Source: Glandiceps talaboti (Eukaryota; Hemichordata; Enteropneusta; Spengelidae). Taken from it: 64,000 nucleotides of DNA. This document shows positions 46,482 to 57,351 of the stretch, one piece after another. A program made the position numbers and the translations under genes. Every line of letters starts with the position of its first letter. Positions within the stretch are counted from its first letter, which is position 1. The notes under the pieces were generated by a model. The model made no database searches. It was not told the DNA's origin and saw only the letters and a list, made by a program, of their open reading frames with translations. Location: contig NC_135559.1 of the NCBI RefSeq assembly GCF_964340395.1, positions 20,685,611-20,749,610 on the forward strand. The letters run 5' to 3'.

Positions 46482-46959
46482 CAAATTGTCTTTTAAGTTT
46501 ATGTTTCGCTTCTGTGCTATGATTGGTCTTTTTGGATATAATTGATTTCATATCTCATTGTCTGCTATTACGTCCCAGTGTTTAGTTATTGCATCTCGTA
46601 GATGAGATCCGTTAATATAGAGACTGTATGTTGTGTTGAAGACCAATGGGATCTCATTTGTGGGTGTCCAGCGAGATATGTCTCACACTTGCACAAAGTG
46701 TATCATCACATGGCATCAGAAGCTACTGTATGTAGTTCCTGAAAATTGGATACTAGTCACTTTACATGTGGTATGTACACACATACTTTGCAGTCTGGCG
46801 CAATGCAGTCAGTTGTCGAAGCACTTGACTCGCCAGTTACACAAACAATCGACTATAGCATTCCAAAACCACCACCTGTGCATCTCCTAAAACTATTATG
46901 TGATTCTCACGAAAAACACATTTAAATTTAAAGGAGAATTCTACACACAAACATGCATG

Positions 46960-47450
46960 TGCATTGGCTCTTGGGCATCACCCGAAATAGCCGACATTCC
47001 ATGAACTGGAAAGTCGCATTATTGAAATCTACACGGATAAAATATCACTCTGGACACATTTCAGGGGTGGCGTTTTCATGATATTTTGTGGCACCCAAGT
47101 TGAACTAAATAATCTGAGTGAAAAAATAAACCAAATACATCCAACTTTCAAATTTTCGTTGGAAAGCTCAGATACGGAAGTAACATATCACAATCCACAA
47201 ATGTCAACGGCACCAATAACGCAAAGTATTGGATATCAAAACTCATTCCAATATTTACACAGGTAATACTGCCGCCCGAACTCAGTCTTCAAAGGCAAAC
47301 GATCAGATACATACGAACATGTAGTAACGGCAAACGATCAGATACATACGAACATGTAGTAACGAAAAAGAATTTCAAAAGAAAATTAAATTCTTCACCT
47401 GGAAACTGGCGAAAAGAGGCTATAATGAAACAGAAATAAATACTAGTAAC
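46960..47450 (+). pseudogene. Penelope-like element, broken RT fragment
   Basis: Frames give GSWASPEIADI, then ELESRIIEIYTDKISLWTHF-RGGVFMIF, INQIHPTFKFSLESSDTEV, FQYLHR, QTIRYIRTCSN and FFTWKLAKRGYNETEI. Order and wording match the RT palm and thumb of Penelope-like elements (SP-x-IA, RDDVF, HPTIKF-like, QYLH, IRRIC, L..RGY). At least two frameshifts or stops, and the catalytic Asp-Asp reads Gly-Gly. A 35-bp direct duplication (GGCAAACGATCAGATACATA...) lies at about 47,293-47,362. Truncated at the 5' end. Confidence 0.72.
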
Positions 47451-47544
47451 CTGAGTCCACTATCATAATACTGGCATCTCTATTTGATGAACAATACAAG
47501 TAAACTCTGGGCAAACAAATACGGAAATACAACACTCCTCAATA

Positions 47545-47796
47545 CTATACTACACTACACTACAATACACTACACTACACTATAATGCAGTATAGTATAG
47601 TATAGTATAGTATAGTATAGTATAGTATAGTATAGTATAGTATAGTATAGTATAGTATAGTATAGTATACTAGTAGTATAGTATAGTATAGTATAGTATA
47701 GTATAGTAAAGTATAGTATAGTATTGTATAGTATAGTATAGTATAGTATAGTATAGTATAGTATAGTATAGTATAGTATAGTATAGTATAGTATAG
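47545..47796. repeat. TATAG pentanucleotide array, satellite outlier
   Basis: A short CTACA/CTATA lead-in, then about 210 bp of nearly perfect TATAG. It is cleaner than the main array 3.5 kb to the left, so probably younger. It is followed by three ~21-bp units GACCGATTTTTGAATTAGAA to about 47,860. Confidence 0.95.
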
Positions 47797-47900
47797 GAGA
47801 CCGATTTTTGAATTAGAAGACCGACACTTGAACTAGAAGACCAATTTTTGAATTAGAAAAATACGATCGGGTCGACAAAAACTCACTGACCTCCCCCCTT

Positions 47901-48834
47901 TGACCTCTGGCGCTGAGGGAGTCCTTGGGGGTTGTCGTCCTGACAGATCGGGAGGTTTTTTGTTTCTATTAAGGCAACTTTTAGGTTATTCATAACCTTT
48001 GAGGTAATATTTCCCAGCTTTGAAAAGCTAACGTAAATGTAAGTTTTAAATGAGTTTCCCATGTCACATAAAAATGGGCCCGTAAAATTGGTACAGGGAC
48101 ATTATTAATATTGCATGTATAGTATAGTCACCGGTATGTCAGAGAACTTTAGGTGGTCATACCTAGGGTATAACAGAAACTGGAATCTGATGAGATGTGG
48201 TGATTTGTAGTGTCAATAACATGACGAGTAGAACAATTTAGATTAATTTCATTTATAAACTATCTATGAAAATTGCCATTACGAAACCTTCAAGTTTGCC
48301 CCAAACTGCAATATAAGTAAAGCATTGATTGTGAAACAGCCAAGCATTTACATAACATGTTCTGTAACTAGTGTGGTAGCTAGGTAATACATGTATATGT
48401 ATATGTATAGTTATGTTTGAAGTTATAAGTAATATTAAAGAATTCATGTAAGAAACAGGGACAAGAACAAATATTGACATGTACCACATTTCAGACAAGG
48501 CTATATGCCATTGTAGAAAGGATTTTTTTCTTCAATCACAATTTAAAACACAATGACCACACAAAAACACAATAAAACACAATATCCACCTAAAGTTCTC
48601 TAACATACCGGTGACTTTATTATACATATATTAATGCCCCTATACTAATGTTACATGTCTATTTTATGTGATATAGGAAACTCATTTAAAACGTACATTT
48701 ACGTTAGCTTTTCGAAGCTTGGAAATATTACCTCAAAGGTTATGAATAACCTAAACATTGCCTTAGTATCTCAAGCAAAAAACTCCATATCTGCCAGGGG
48801 GAAAACCCCAAGGACTTCCTCACCCCCAGAGGTC
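47901..48834. mobile_element. Long-inverted-repeat element, ~930 bp
   Basis: Arms 47,901-48,156 and 48,587-48,834 are reverse complements over about 250 bp (TGACCTCTGG outer edge; TTAGGTTATTCATAACCTTTG; GTCACCGGTATGT and AGAACTTTAGGTGG near the inner edge) around a 430-bp centre with no ORF of note. Fits a foldback or long-TIR non-autonomous DNA transposon. No target duplication identified. Confidence 0.65.
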
Positions 48835-48899
48835 ACTCATGCATTCAACCAACAATCAGATGCACCAACAACCTTTTTACTGTCATAATGGTATTAAAC

Positions 48900-49800
48900 T
48901 TTTCTTAAATATTTTCACCCTATTCTAATTTGAGATGATATTGTCTTTTCAAGATGTGAAATGTTTGCCAAGATAGTCTAAAATTGCCTTAATCTCCAAA
49001 TCTCCCCTACCAATGATACTACCATTAGATGTGCTGACCTTTACTACATGTATATAATGATGCCATTTAACTTTTTAAGAACATATTTCAACCCTTAGTG
49101 TAAGTTATAAAGAATAGTTTCTGATACTTGCTGTCTTGTAAAGCATGGATTAAGTTATTGCTTGAAGGGTCTAAATAGTGTAAATATTGGCTATAAGAGT
49201 AAAATTCCTCCAGGGCTTCTAGAGGGAGACCCCCTCAGACCCCCCCCCCCCGCATGAGGTGGACATATCCCAGTCTCAAGCTCTTCCGCTCTTACTGTCA
49301 AGATGCTATCAAAGTATATTTCAAAAGTATTTCAACCCTATGTAGTTGTTTTTTTACATGTTGGTGTTGTCTTGTAAGGCTTGGAAATTATTGTCTGAAA
49401 GGGTCTGAATAGTCTCAAAATTGAGGGAAAAAACCTCCAGGGGTTCTAGGGGGAGACCCCCTTGGAACCTTCCTCCCCCCCCCCATGAGGTGTACACATC
49501 CCAGTCTCAAGATCTCCCCCTACCTCTTACTGTCAAGATCCTATCAAACTATATTTCAAAAATATTTCAACCTTATGTAGTTGCTTTTTACATGTTGGTG
49601 CTGTCTTGTAAAGCTTGGAAATGATTTTCTAAAAATGTCTGAATAGTCTCAATATTGACTTTTCAGAGTTAAAAACCTCCTGGGCTTCTAGGGGGAGACC
49701 CCCTAGGACCCCCCATGACAGCTGTACATATTCCCTTCTCAAAGCTTTCCCCCTACCTTTCACTGTCAAGATGCTATTAAACTCCTTTTCAAATATATTT
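48900..49800. repeat. Degenerate ~235-bp tandem repeat, about four units
   Basis: Phrases recur in order: TTTACATGTTGGTGYTGTCTTGTAA, GGAAATTATTGTCTGAAAGGGTCTGAATAGTCTCAA, CCTCCAGGGNTTCTAGGGGGAGACCCCC, CCCAGTCTCAAG, CTGTCAAGATGCTATC. The TGTCAAGAT landmark falls near 49,298, 49,531 and 49,766. C-tracts of up to 12 are embedded. Confidence 0.7.
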
Positions 49801-52070
49801 ACCCTGGGTAGTCAATAATTATAATTATGATAGTGCTATATAAAAACCCGGGATCTTATAAAGTAGATGCAAGACAGTCAAGCAGTCCACACTGAGTCAC
49901 GATCAAAAAATACCTGTCACTCATGCGAATATCATATATGGGGGGGGGGGGGTCATCATGTTTTAGAATTAAGTGATAGGGGGGTCAGCCTGTTTTGGGT
50001 TTTACAGATAGGGGGGTCAGTGACTTTTTGTCGGCCCGATTTAAGAATCCACCGCCCCCCCCCCCAGGCTGGAGAAACTGACCGGTCCCTAAGAAAAGCT
50101 GAGAAGGGCTTGTTTCTAGGAATCCAATGAAAAGATGATTGAAAGGAGGAAAAGGAGAGGCAAAGAAACATGAATTCAAAGATGATTTTTTATTTATATA
50201 CTTTTTTAAATCGACCGACCGACCAAAATTTTCCATGGAAAAAAACAAAAACATTTTTAAACATTAGGATCACCCCTACACACCAACCTTGGTGACACCA
50301 GGTCGAATAAATAATAGTGGGTGTCTTTGCGATTTCTTAGCTTTATAATGTTATTCATGTTTTTATCAGATAACATCTCTAGTTGATAAAGTTTTAAATC
50401 AAATCTATCGTCTTCTCTGTCTCTTTGTAGCTTACCAACTTTGAATTAATTAGTGCACAGCTAATATCCTTGATCAAACTGGTAGGCTATTTGGCAAATT
50501 ACTAGTAACATATTTCCATAACCAGTGTAAATATCTACTAACTGACAAATGGTAATACACCAACCGTTAGTCGGATTGGTAGATGTCAGTTAGTGAACTA
50601 TAAGACTTTTTAAGCTAACGTGAATGTTGGTGGCGCTATACTACTGAGAACGCATGAACGTACGTATAAAACATCTTGGTAATATAATTTTGTGTACAAT
50701 GTATCTGGATGCGTAATTACCAAGTTGCGGCAAACATTAAACGCAAGACGCACATAAAGACCACCATTCAAATAAACAATAAACAGAGGATACATTGCAT
50801 TTATTAATCAAACGTTAATACATGTCAACACAATATACTAGGAAATTCCCTTTCCCTGTCTATCTTTCTGTGTAAAGACTTTTTAAGTTTTACTGTTCGT
50901 CACCGTGGTCTCTGCATGGACGTACGAGTGGGGTGGGGTGCACGGGGGTGGGGTGGCACAAACAATAATTACGTAATCAAACGCTATATACATAATATAT
51001 AACTGTCAGTCAGTCGACGTAGGAAGATTACGCAGTGGGGTTTGACCTTTACTTGCACACGACAGCGCATGACAGAACTGGTAACGCTCATGACTGTACC
51101 AGACACAGGAGTTGCTAATGATACTCGCAACGCATAGATCTGGTACTCGAGTAGTACATGTCTGGGGTGGTTCTCCCAGGGATGCATTGCGGCGCGCAGT
51201 GACTACGCATGCGCCTTCCATATACTACGTGCAAGCTACGTGCAATACGTGCATCCTCCACGCGCTACCGTATCGTCATATAGCATAGGCGACATAACAT
51301 CACCATGCATTGCAATATTGTAACAGTAGGTCTGTTGGCACGATTATCGTAACATTGTAACAAGTATCGAGGCATCGCTGTATCACTAAGAGAAATTGTT
51401 ACACTATTTGGAAGTTTGACGCACGGCGGTACTGATACGGACCACTGATGACATAGCGCAGTTGAATTTCCGGGTTGTGGAAGTGTGGTTTTGACGTTTA
51501 TATTGTCGATAATTGATTTTTTTACATGTTCTAAAAAGAATAACTGCTTTCCTATGTTTGTTGGTACAGTAACATTCCTAAATCATCGAGTTGAATTCAG
51601 AAATCGTGATGTTCGGCAACATGTCAACAAAACATTTGTCCAAAGACCAACATTGAATTGGTTGAGGGTCTATGATAAGTTGGCTGATTGAAAATGAACA
51701 ATATTAATCTAAGGGCTATGATGGTTTTTGAAACCAACAACTACTTTCTTTACTTCTCGTCTATGTCAGAGAATTAGATGTCATTCAATAAAATAAATTT
51801 TGATGGTCCAACACCCCTGGAAATTGACCCAAATCAAGTGTACGAACTCTGGTCCAGGCAGCCGGTCACAACTTGAATAAATCTACCCTGCGCGAGCTTA
51901 TGGGCTTTGCCTAGTTATGATATTATCCCGCAAACTCCATGATGTACTGAAGCATGCGAAATATACATCTCACCACAAGAGGGCAGCAGGTGGTATCAAG
52001 CTTCGAGAGAAAATTCATGGGTCAAATGTTCGATTTGAAGTATGGCAAGCCAAACGTTGCAATATTCTTT
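49801..52070. other. Intergenic region with G/C homopolymer runs
   Basis: GGGGGG and CCCCCC runs at about 49,940, 49,980, 50,010 and 50,054 belong to a low-complexity repeat (ATAGGGGGGTCAG occurs twice). An NRF-1-like ACGCATGCGCC at about 51,204 with CpG-rich flanks could mark a promoter, but no exon supports it. Confidence 0.4.
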
Positions 52071-52560
52071 TAAAAAACTATTTTCTTGTTGTATAACTTC
52101 CATTCATGTTCCATAGACCTATTTTCTTTCTGTAAAACGTACATTTTTGTTCTTCAAATCCAAGTTTGCCTTGGTCAAATCTACGTTCTTTTTACTAAAA
52201 CACATGTTTTCCTTCTTTAAAAACTATTTTCTTGTTGTATAACTTCCATTTGTGTTCCATAGACCTATTTTCTTTCTGTAAAACGTACATTTTTGTTCTT
52301 CAAATCCAAGTTTGCCTTGGTCAAATTTACGTTCTTTTTTACAAAAACACACTTTTTTGTTGTTCAAATCCACGTTTGCTTTGGTTAAATTTACATTCTT
52401 GTTCCATAAACACACGTTTGTATTACACAATCACATTTTCTTTTTACTTGCGCGCGCATTTTTGCTTTGGTTAAATTTACATTCTTGGTCCATAAACACA
52501 CGTTTGTGTTACACAATCACATTTTCTTCTTCGACGATCACATTTTCTGATACAGACACG
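52071..52560. repeat. Degenerate 21-bp minisatellite coding for heptad-like peptide repeats on minus
   Basis: About 22 units of 20-22 bp with consensus AAATNCACNTTTNTNTTNNNN. Because 21 is divisible by 3, the minus strand reads as seven-residue repeats (NTNVCLW, NKNVNLT, KANVDLN, NKKVCFC). A 138-bp block at its start is duplicated (52,074 and 52,213). Confidence 0.65.
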
Positions 52561-52589
52561 AGTAGTACATGTCTGGACATTTTCTTTCT

Positions 52590-52834
52590 ACATGCGCATG
52601 CTTTCAACAAACCTTTGACCTGAGGGCGCCCTGGACTCGACTGACTGTTTCCGGTCCATTTTCTACCGGTGCTGACACTGTTGAAAGAGTGCAGCGCCAG
52701 CGATACGCCAATAGGATAGGAAGTGGTCGGGGAACCAGTCTTGCTCAGTACATGGTCAAAGGTGATCGCAGACGCCACCAGCCGGCAGTCGTGTGTTACA
52801 GTATCTCTATCAAGCCGGTCGGCTATCGTGAACA
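52590..52834 (+). promoter_or_regulatory. Candidate GC-rich promoter or 5' exon ending at a donor
   Basis: GC-rich island with CATGCGCATG (NRF-1-like) and CCAAT at about 52,708, followed by an open frame rich in Arg and a strong donor GTAAGT at 52,835. It may be a first exon, but no partner exon was found. Confidence 0.22.
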
Positions 52835-53219
52835 GTAAGTCATGTCAAACTCAGATTCTGAAGCAGAAGAAGGCTTTCTTCCCGAGGCTTCCGGGTAGCA
52901 TGGGTATCATTTTTTAACCATGTCAGCGATTTGATAGAGGTGTGTGATCGCCAGTTCGATGATATCAGTGCAAATTACGCGTCTTCCATAGTAGAGCGGC
53001 AAGATAGATGTTTGAGGACTCTCATTTATTTATGACTGTCACATTCACGAGAGTCTGGATGGAGATACATAGCTTCGTATTGATCAACTCGTCTATTCCC
53101 TGAGATGTTTGAGAGAAACTTGGCATGAGCAGTTGTGTATATTACAACACCATAGATGTACAATCCCAGCTTTCCTTGGTGAAAGACAGTTAGTTGTAAG
53201 TGGTCAACCTGGACGACCA

Positions 53220-53500
53220 AGGGTGTACATTGATTGTTCAAATAATAATGATCGCATTAGGAATGTGGATTTTGGGTAAAAAAAAGTGGGTGTTTTTTTT
53301 AAAATCCTAAACTCAAAAATCTTAAACTCCAAAACTGGATAGATTATCATGAAATTTGGTAGGAACATTCTTAGGGGTGATCTTATTAGGATTTGTTCAT
53401 GACACGTTGAATTCTTCAGAAATATGCAAATTAGGAATTTTTGGTCAAAATTGCTTAATTCCAAAACTGCTCAGCAGATAGGGCTAAAATTCGATGAATG
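53220..53500. repeat. Dispersed repeat, copy 3
   Basis: TCATGAAATTTGGTAGGAAC, ATTCTTAGGGGTGAT, GGATTTGTTCATGACACG, AATATGCAAATTAGGA and CCAAAACTGCTCAGCAGAT follow the same order as the copy at 34,300-34,450, same orientation. Confidence 0.65.
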
Positions 53501-56080
53501 TGACTCTCGTGAATGTGACTCAAGTTTAAGCAAGGAATACGTTTGAGCTCGAGCACGCCAAGCAGCGGAGCGCGTCAGCTGTCGCGAGCACACTAAGCGT
53601 CGATTTTGCACCATGTCTATCCGTATACTTTCTTTTTTCTTTCTTTTTTTTTTGGAGTCTTCCATATCTATATAAACTTTTTTTCTGTGATTATTATTAA
53701 AAAAATGTTTCATTTTTTTAAAAGACCAGAAAGTGTACATATATATAATATACATACATATAATATTTTTAATCATTCCATTTCTGGCCTCATACCCAAA
53801 ATAACAAATATGTGTAGATGTGTATAATAAGTTTATTAAAATATACTATAAATAAAGAAGTAAGTATGTAAATGTGACTCATAGCTAACGTGAGCCTTTA
53901 TTACCTGTATCACATCATTATCATTTTCGGGTTTCACCAGAATTGTTGCCTAGTGCTCTTGCGTCAAAATCTTTAGAGTGTAGGACTGGCCATGGCCACA
54001 AGTGAACACTGAGGGCGTTAAAATGTCCAAGTATTTCGTAACAATATTATAAAATTTGGAAAAGACTAAAATGTATATTGTTACATGTACTATTCAGAAT
54101 CAGAAAATATAAAGAAATATTTTTAATATTGAAACAAATACGAAGCCCGCATGAGGATATATTGCCCATCACCAAAAAAATATATGGGTAGGTTGAACAG
54201 TTTTTTCATTTCTTCTGGCCTCAGTAATGTCGTATTTTTCAAAGAAGTTGCCGAAAAGATGTCACATTCAAAGTAAAAAAAAAACACTTTTAAATAAAAA
54301 AAATTGGATCGTGCTTTCTCAAATAAGTAACACAACAAACTAATCATTTTCTTTACCCGACTCCCAAAACTTTTATGGCCCTCCTTTATGTCGGAACCCA
54401 AGGTGAACTCAGTGAATTCTCCTTGTCATTATCATTGTAATGGAAATTGAAGTTTGGATTTTGATGTCGAAGGTACAGCTCTGTTTTCAAATTCAGGGCC
54501 ATTCTTTCCATAGCAAATTGTCGCTTCAAAATGAATTGCGGAATAACGCTAGTGTCAGTGCAATGAGATAATTATATCAAACAACATTTTAACCAAAGAC
54601 AACGTCGAACACAATTATTGAAAGTGGATCTTCAAAGAGTGGATCTTAAACTGTGTACCTGTATAGTTTAATAGTTTTTCAGGGCCACTAAATATTCCAA
54701 AAGAGATCTGCCGTTTTATCAGTAAATGTTTTAATATAAGGAACACGATGTAAATGAGATCAAGCGCATCTTCGGAGTCACTGCATGCACCAGGCGACCT
54801 CACGTTGAACGACTTTTTTTGAGTTTCACCCTCTGACATTATTGCGACTTGCTATCTTCAAATGAAGGAGACTTTCAAGACTACTGTTACTCGCGGAAAT
54901 GCACAGTTCTTCTGTACTTTCCCTCACAAAGAATTTTTACTTGCTACACTGCAAAAAGTTACAGTTTTTAACTGGACACATTGTTATTCAAAGTTAAGCC
55001 AGCATGGAGTCAGTGTACAGTCACTTTTGACTTTAGTGAACCATCAATTTAAATCGCGCGCGCATGCTAGGAATCGTCACGTAAATAACGATTTTAATAA
55101 AATCGGTATGTATTCAAAAAGCAGCCTTTTTTCTTGTTCTTTTCAAAAATCTCGGGGGACAGCTGCCCCCCCCCTCCCCCCGCAGGCTACGGTATTGCGA
55201 TCCGATATTTATGAACGATTTGGTTGATTGGAAAACTGGGAAGACAGCAACTAATAACGGTCTTCTCTAACTTCGATACCAGAATTAGATTTACAAAATG
55301 TAAGATATTTATCGGCGATACGTTTTCTTGTTTAGTCATAGACAGCATAACGCATCTAAGTTCGAATTTAGACGAGAAATATCCGAAGTGTGAAAATATC
55401 ACGGAGTCCTTTTAGAGTACATGTCGTAATAGTAGAATACGTAAGCCAGTCTCAAAATAGAGTTAGGAGTATACGTACAAAATACTAGTATAATGGAGGT
55501 AGGAAGACCCCATGCTGATGTATGACACAGATAAACCGTCTTTTGAGACAATACTATATTGTATAAAAAATATCACGTGTCCATCAGTTGTGTCCGTTGA
55601 CTGATGCAGGCAATCAAATGTTCATGATTGACAATGTGTTTTAAAGTAAGACCAAGGCCTCTGAATTAGACTGTATTCTGTCTATCGCTATTTCGTAGCA
55701 AATGTTTGTGAATTTATGAATAAATAAATGACAGGGTGATTTACAGATATCCTCTGGACACGTCCTTTTGGAGTTGCTCCCCTTTCCGTGTACTGGCCAT
55801 TAGTTGGCAGTGGCTGTTTACACTCACTGGTAATGCGTTAACCAGGGAGTTTGTTCTCAGATTAGCAAGCTACTAATTCAATGCAAAGCTGACAAACTCT
55901 GATAAGACATTGGTAACAGGTAGGAAATAGAGAAAAAAAAGTGAGAGGAAACAATAATCAAAACTTTATTGGAAATATACAGAAAATGATTAGAAATCCG
56001 GAAAAAATAATTATTTGTCCTTTTCCCTATGTTCAAACCTGTGGTTGTTTGTCTGACCATGCACTCTCGACTGAACTACT
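53501..56080. other. Intergenic, no supported gene
   Basis: Short open frames only. A minus-strand frame from ATG at 54,839 (MSEGETQKKSFNVRSPGACS...) has a plausible start context and coding-like composition for about 28 codons and could be a first exon, but nothing confirms it. Confidence 0.35.
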
Positions 56081-56084
56081 GCTC

Positions 56085-56317
56085 ACGTGATTGGCTACTT
56101 ATTTCATACTTGGATGACGTAATGCTATCAACATTTTATGTATGTAAATTACCACTCCGCTGATTGGCTGATCAGCAACTTCCACAAATATACCAACACT
56201 CATTCTTACAAAAAAGTTCAGACCTGAAAACTTGAACATACTGTTCACAACTCGAGTATTCGTCATTTCGTTAGCCGATGTTTGTTGCTGCTACTGATTT
56301 CACGAATCTCTACAAAG
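56085..56317 (+). promoter_or_regulatory. Promoter and 5' UTR exon of a downstream gene
   Basis: CACGTGATTGG (E-box plus reverse CCAAT) at about 56,087, a CRE-like TGACGTAA at about 56,115 and a second ATTGGCTGAT at about 56,163 form a compact CCAAT-type promoter. A non-coding exon then ends at the donor GGTAAGG (exon end 56,317). Confidence 0.5.
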
Positions 56318-56489
56318 GTAAGGACAGTTTTATAACTTACAAGCTGGGGAGATATCTTTATGTTGTCGATTCACTAGCTATAGCATTTTGGTGAGATAGG
56401 AACTTAGAAGAAACAGTCTGTCTTTAGTTTTATTTAGCTCATTGCACAAGCAAACAAATCAACAATACCAATCTTTTCTTACAGTCACC

Positions 56490-56657
56490 ATGGAAACTAA
56501 TCGCGTGGAGTGGTATCTGTCAAGAAGAGACAATTCTAACTACATAGACTTGTTCATAGATGATGAACACCACAACGACATTTTGAAAGACGTTGGACTA
56601 CAAAGCCAAGGTGTACTGGCAGTTAAATTATCGACAAAGGTAGAAGGATCCGTGGAG
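56490..56657 (+). CDS. First coding exon (56 codons) of an unrecognised gene
   Basis: Acceptor TTTTCTTACAG at 56,484; the ATG at 56,490 sits in an excellent context (TCACCATGG) five bases into the exon; donor GTAAGT at 56,658, phase 0 out. The peptide begins METNRVEWYLSRRD, continues YIDLFIDDEHHNDILKDVG and ends VEGSVE: charged and soluble, no signal peptide. Family not recognised. The rest of the gene is beyond the transposon cluster or outside the window. Confidence 0.6.
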
Positions 56658-57351
56658 GTAAGTTTGTTTTCAATGATTACATTGCGACATTCCAACAATT
56701 TTCGATCATGGAGGTGTAATGGAAAACTCCTTGCTTTCATATAATCGTGTAATGGTCGGGTTTATTTTCTCTTCCGCCGTTCGTTGCTAGGAAAGTGGAA
56801 ACAATTTACAATGTATAAAAGTCTAGAGCTGTTAAAGTTGGGCTACACCTCCAGTGTCCTCTACATACACGTGCAAATAATAACATATACCACGGGTATA
56901 TTGCGCTTGTACTCACTAACCCATCTCGTTTGTTTATTTTGCCATACTTTGTCTGTCAATAGACATCCGTTAACATTTAATGAAACATCACCAGTTTACG
57001 TTACGAAATACTATTAGTCTGTGAATCGTTGAACGTGCGTGAGTAAATTGAAGTTGCCCGCCACTTATGTGGATCGTACAGTGTACACGAAACACTGGTA
57101 TTACAGGTAGACCTGCTTGCATGGCACTGTGTCCGTCACGACTAGACTGTGGTCATTCGATTTTACCTTGTGTGGACTGAGCAAAGTACTCAAAAGCTAT
57201 TACACAGACCTAACCTTATCTGTACAAAGGAATTGTTTTTGAGGTGTGGGTTTTTTTTATACCCAAATGTCAGTTTTCAATAAGGTGTTAAGCATTAGCT
57301 AGCAGATTTTTCACTTCCTGTACTGATGGAATTGTAAAGACTTTTGTTTAC

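Larger units (their letters stand above)
44138..46959. repeat. Recent tandem duplication of a 1,164/1,184-bp unit, 2.4 copies
   Basis: Copy 1 runs 44,138-45,301, copy 2 45,302-46,485, and partial copy 3 46,486-46,959. Copies look identical apart from the (ACAT)n tract at the unit end, which is 20 bp longer in copy 2. The unit holds open frames of 70-104 codons on both strands, kept identical by recency rather than shown to be genes; none is recognised. Copy 3 ends abruptly at CACAAACATGCATGT, where Penelope-like sequence starts. Confidence 0.93.

Noticed and set aside
45019-46551. Overlapping open frames reading HTYIHTYI on + and VCMYVCMY on -
   Set aside because: Artefacts of the ACAT microsatellite tracts.
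44285-46890. Repeated 85-, 104- and 70-codon frames in the tandem copies
   Set aside because: Conservation between copies reflects recent duplication. Frames overlap on opposite strands, match no family I know, and have no promoter or intron signals.
56784-57017. 77-codon + frame after the new gene's first coding exon
   Set aside because: No acceptor matching phase 0 at its start, and its hydrophobic, low-charge composition is unlike the exon before it.
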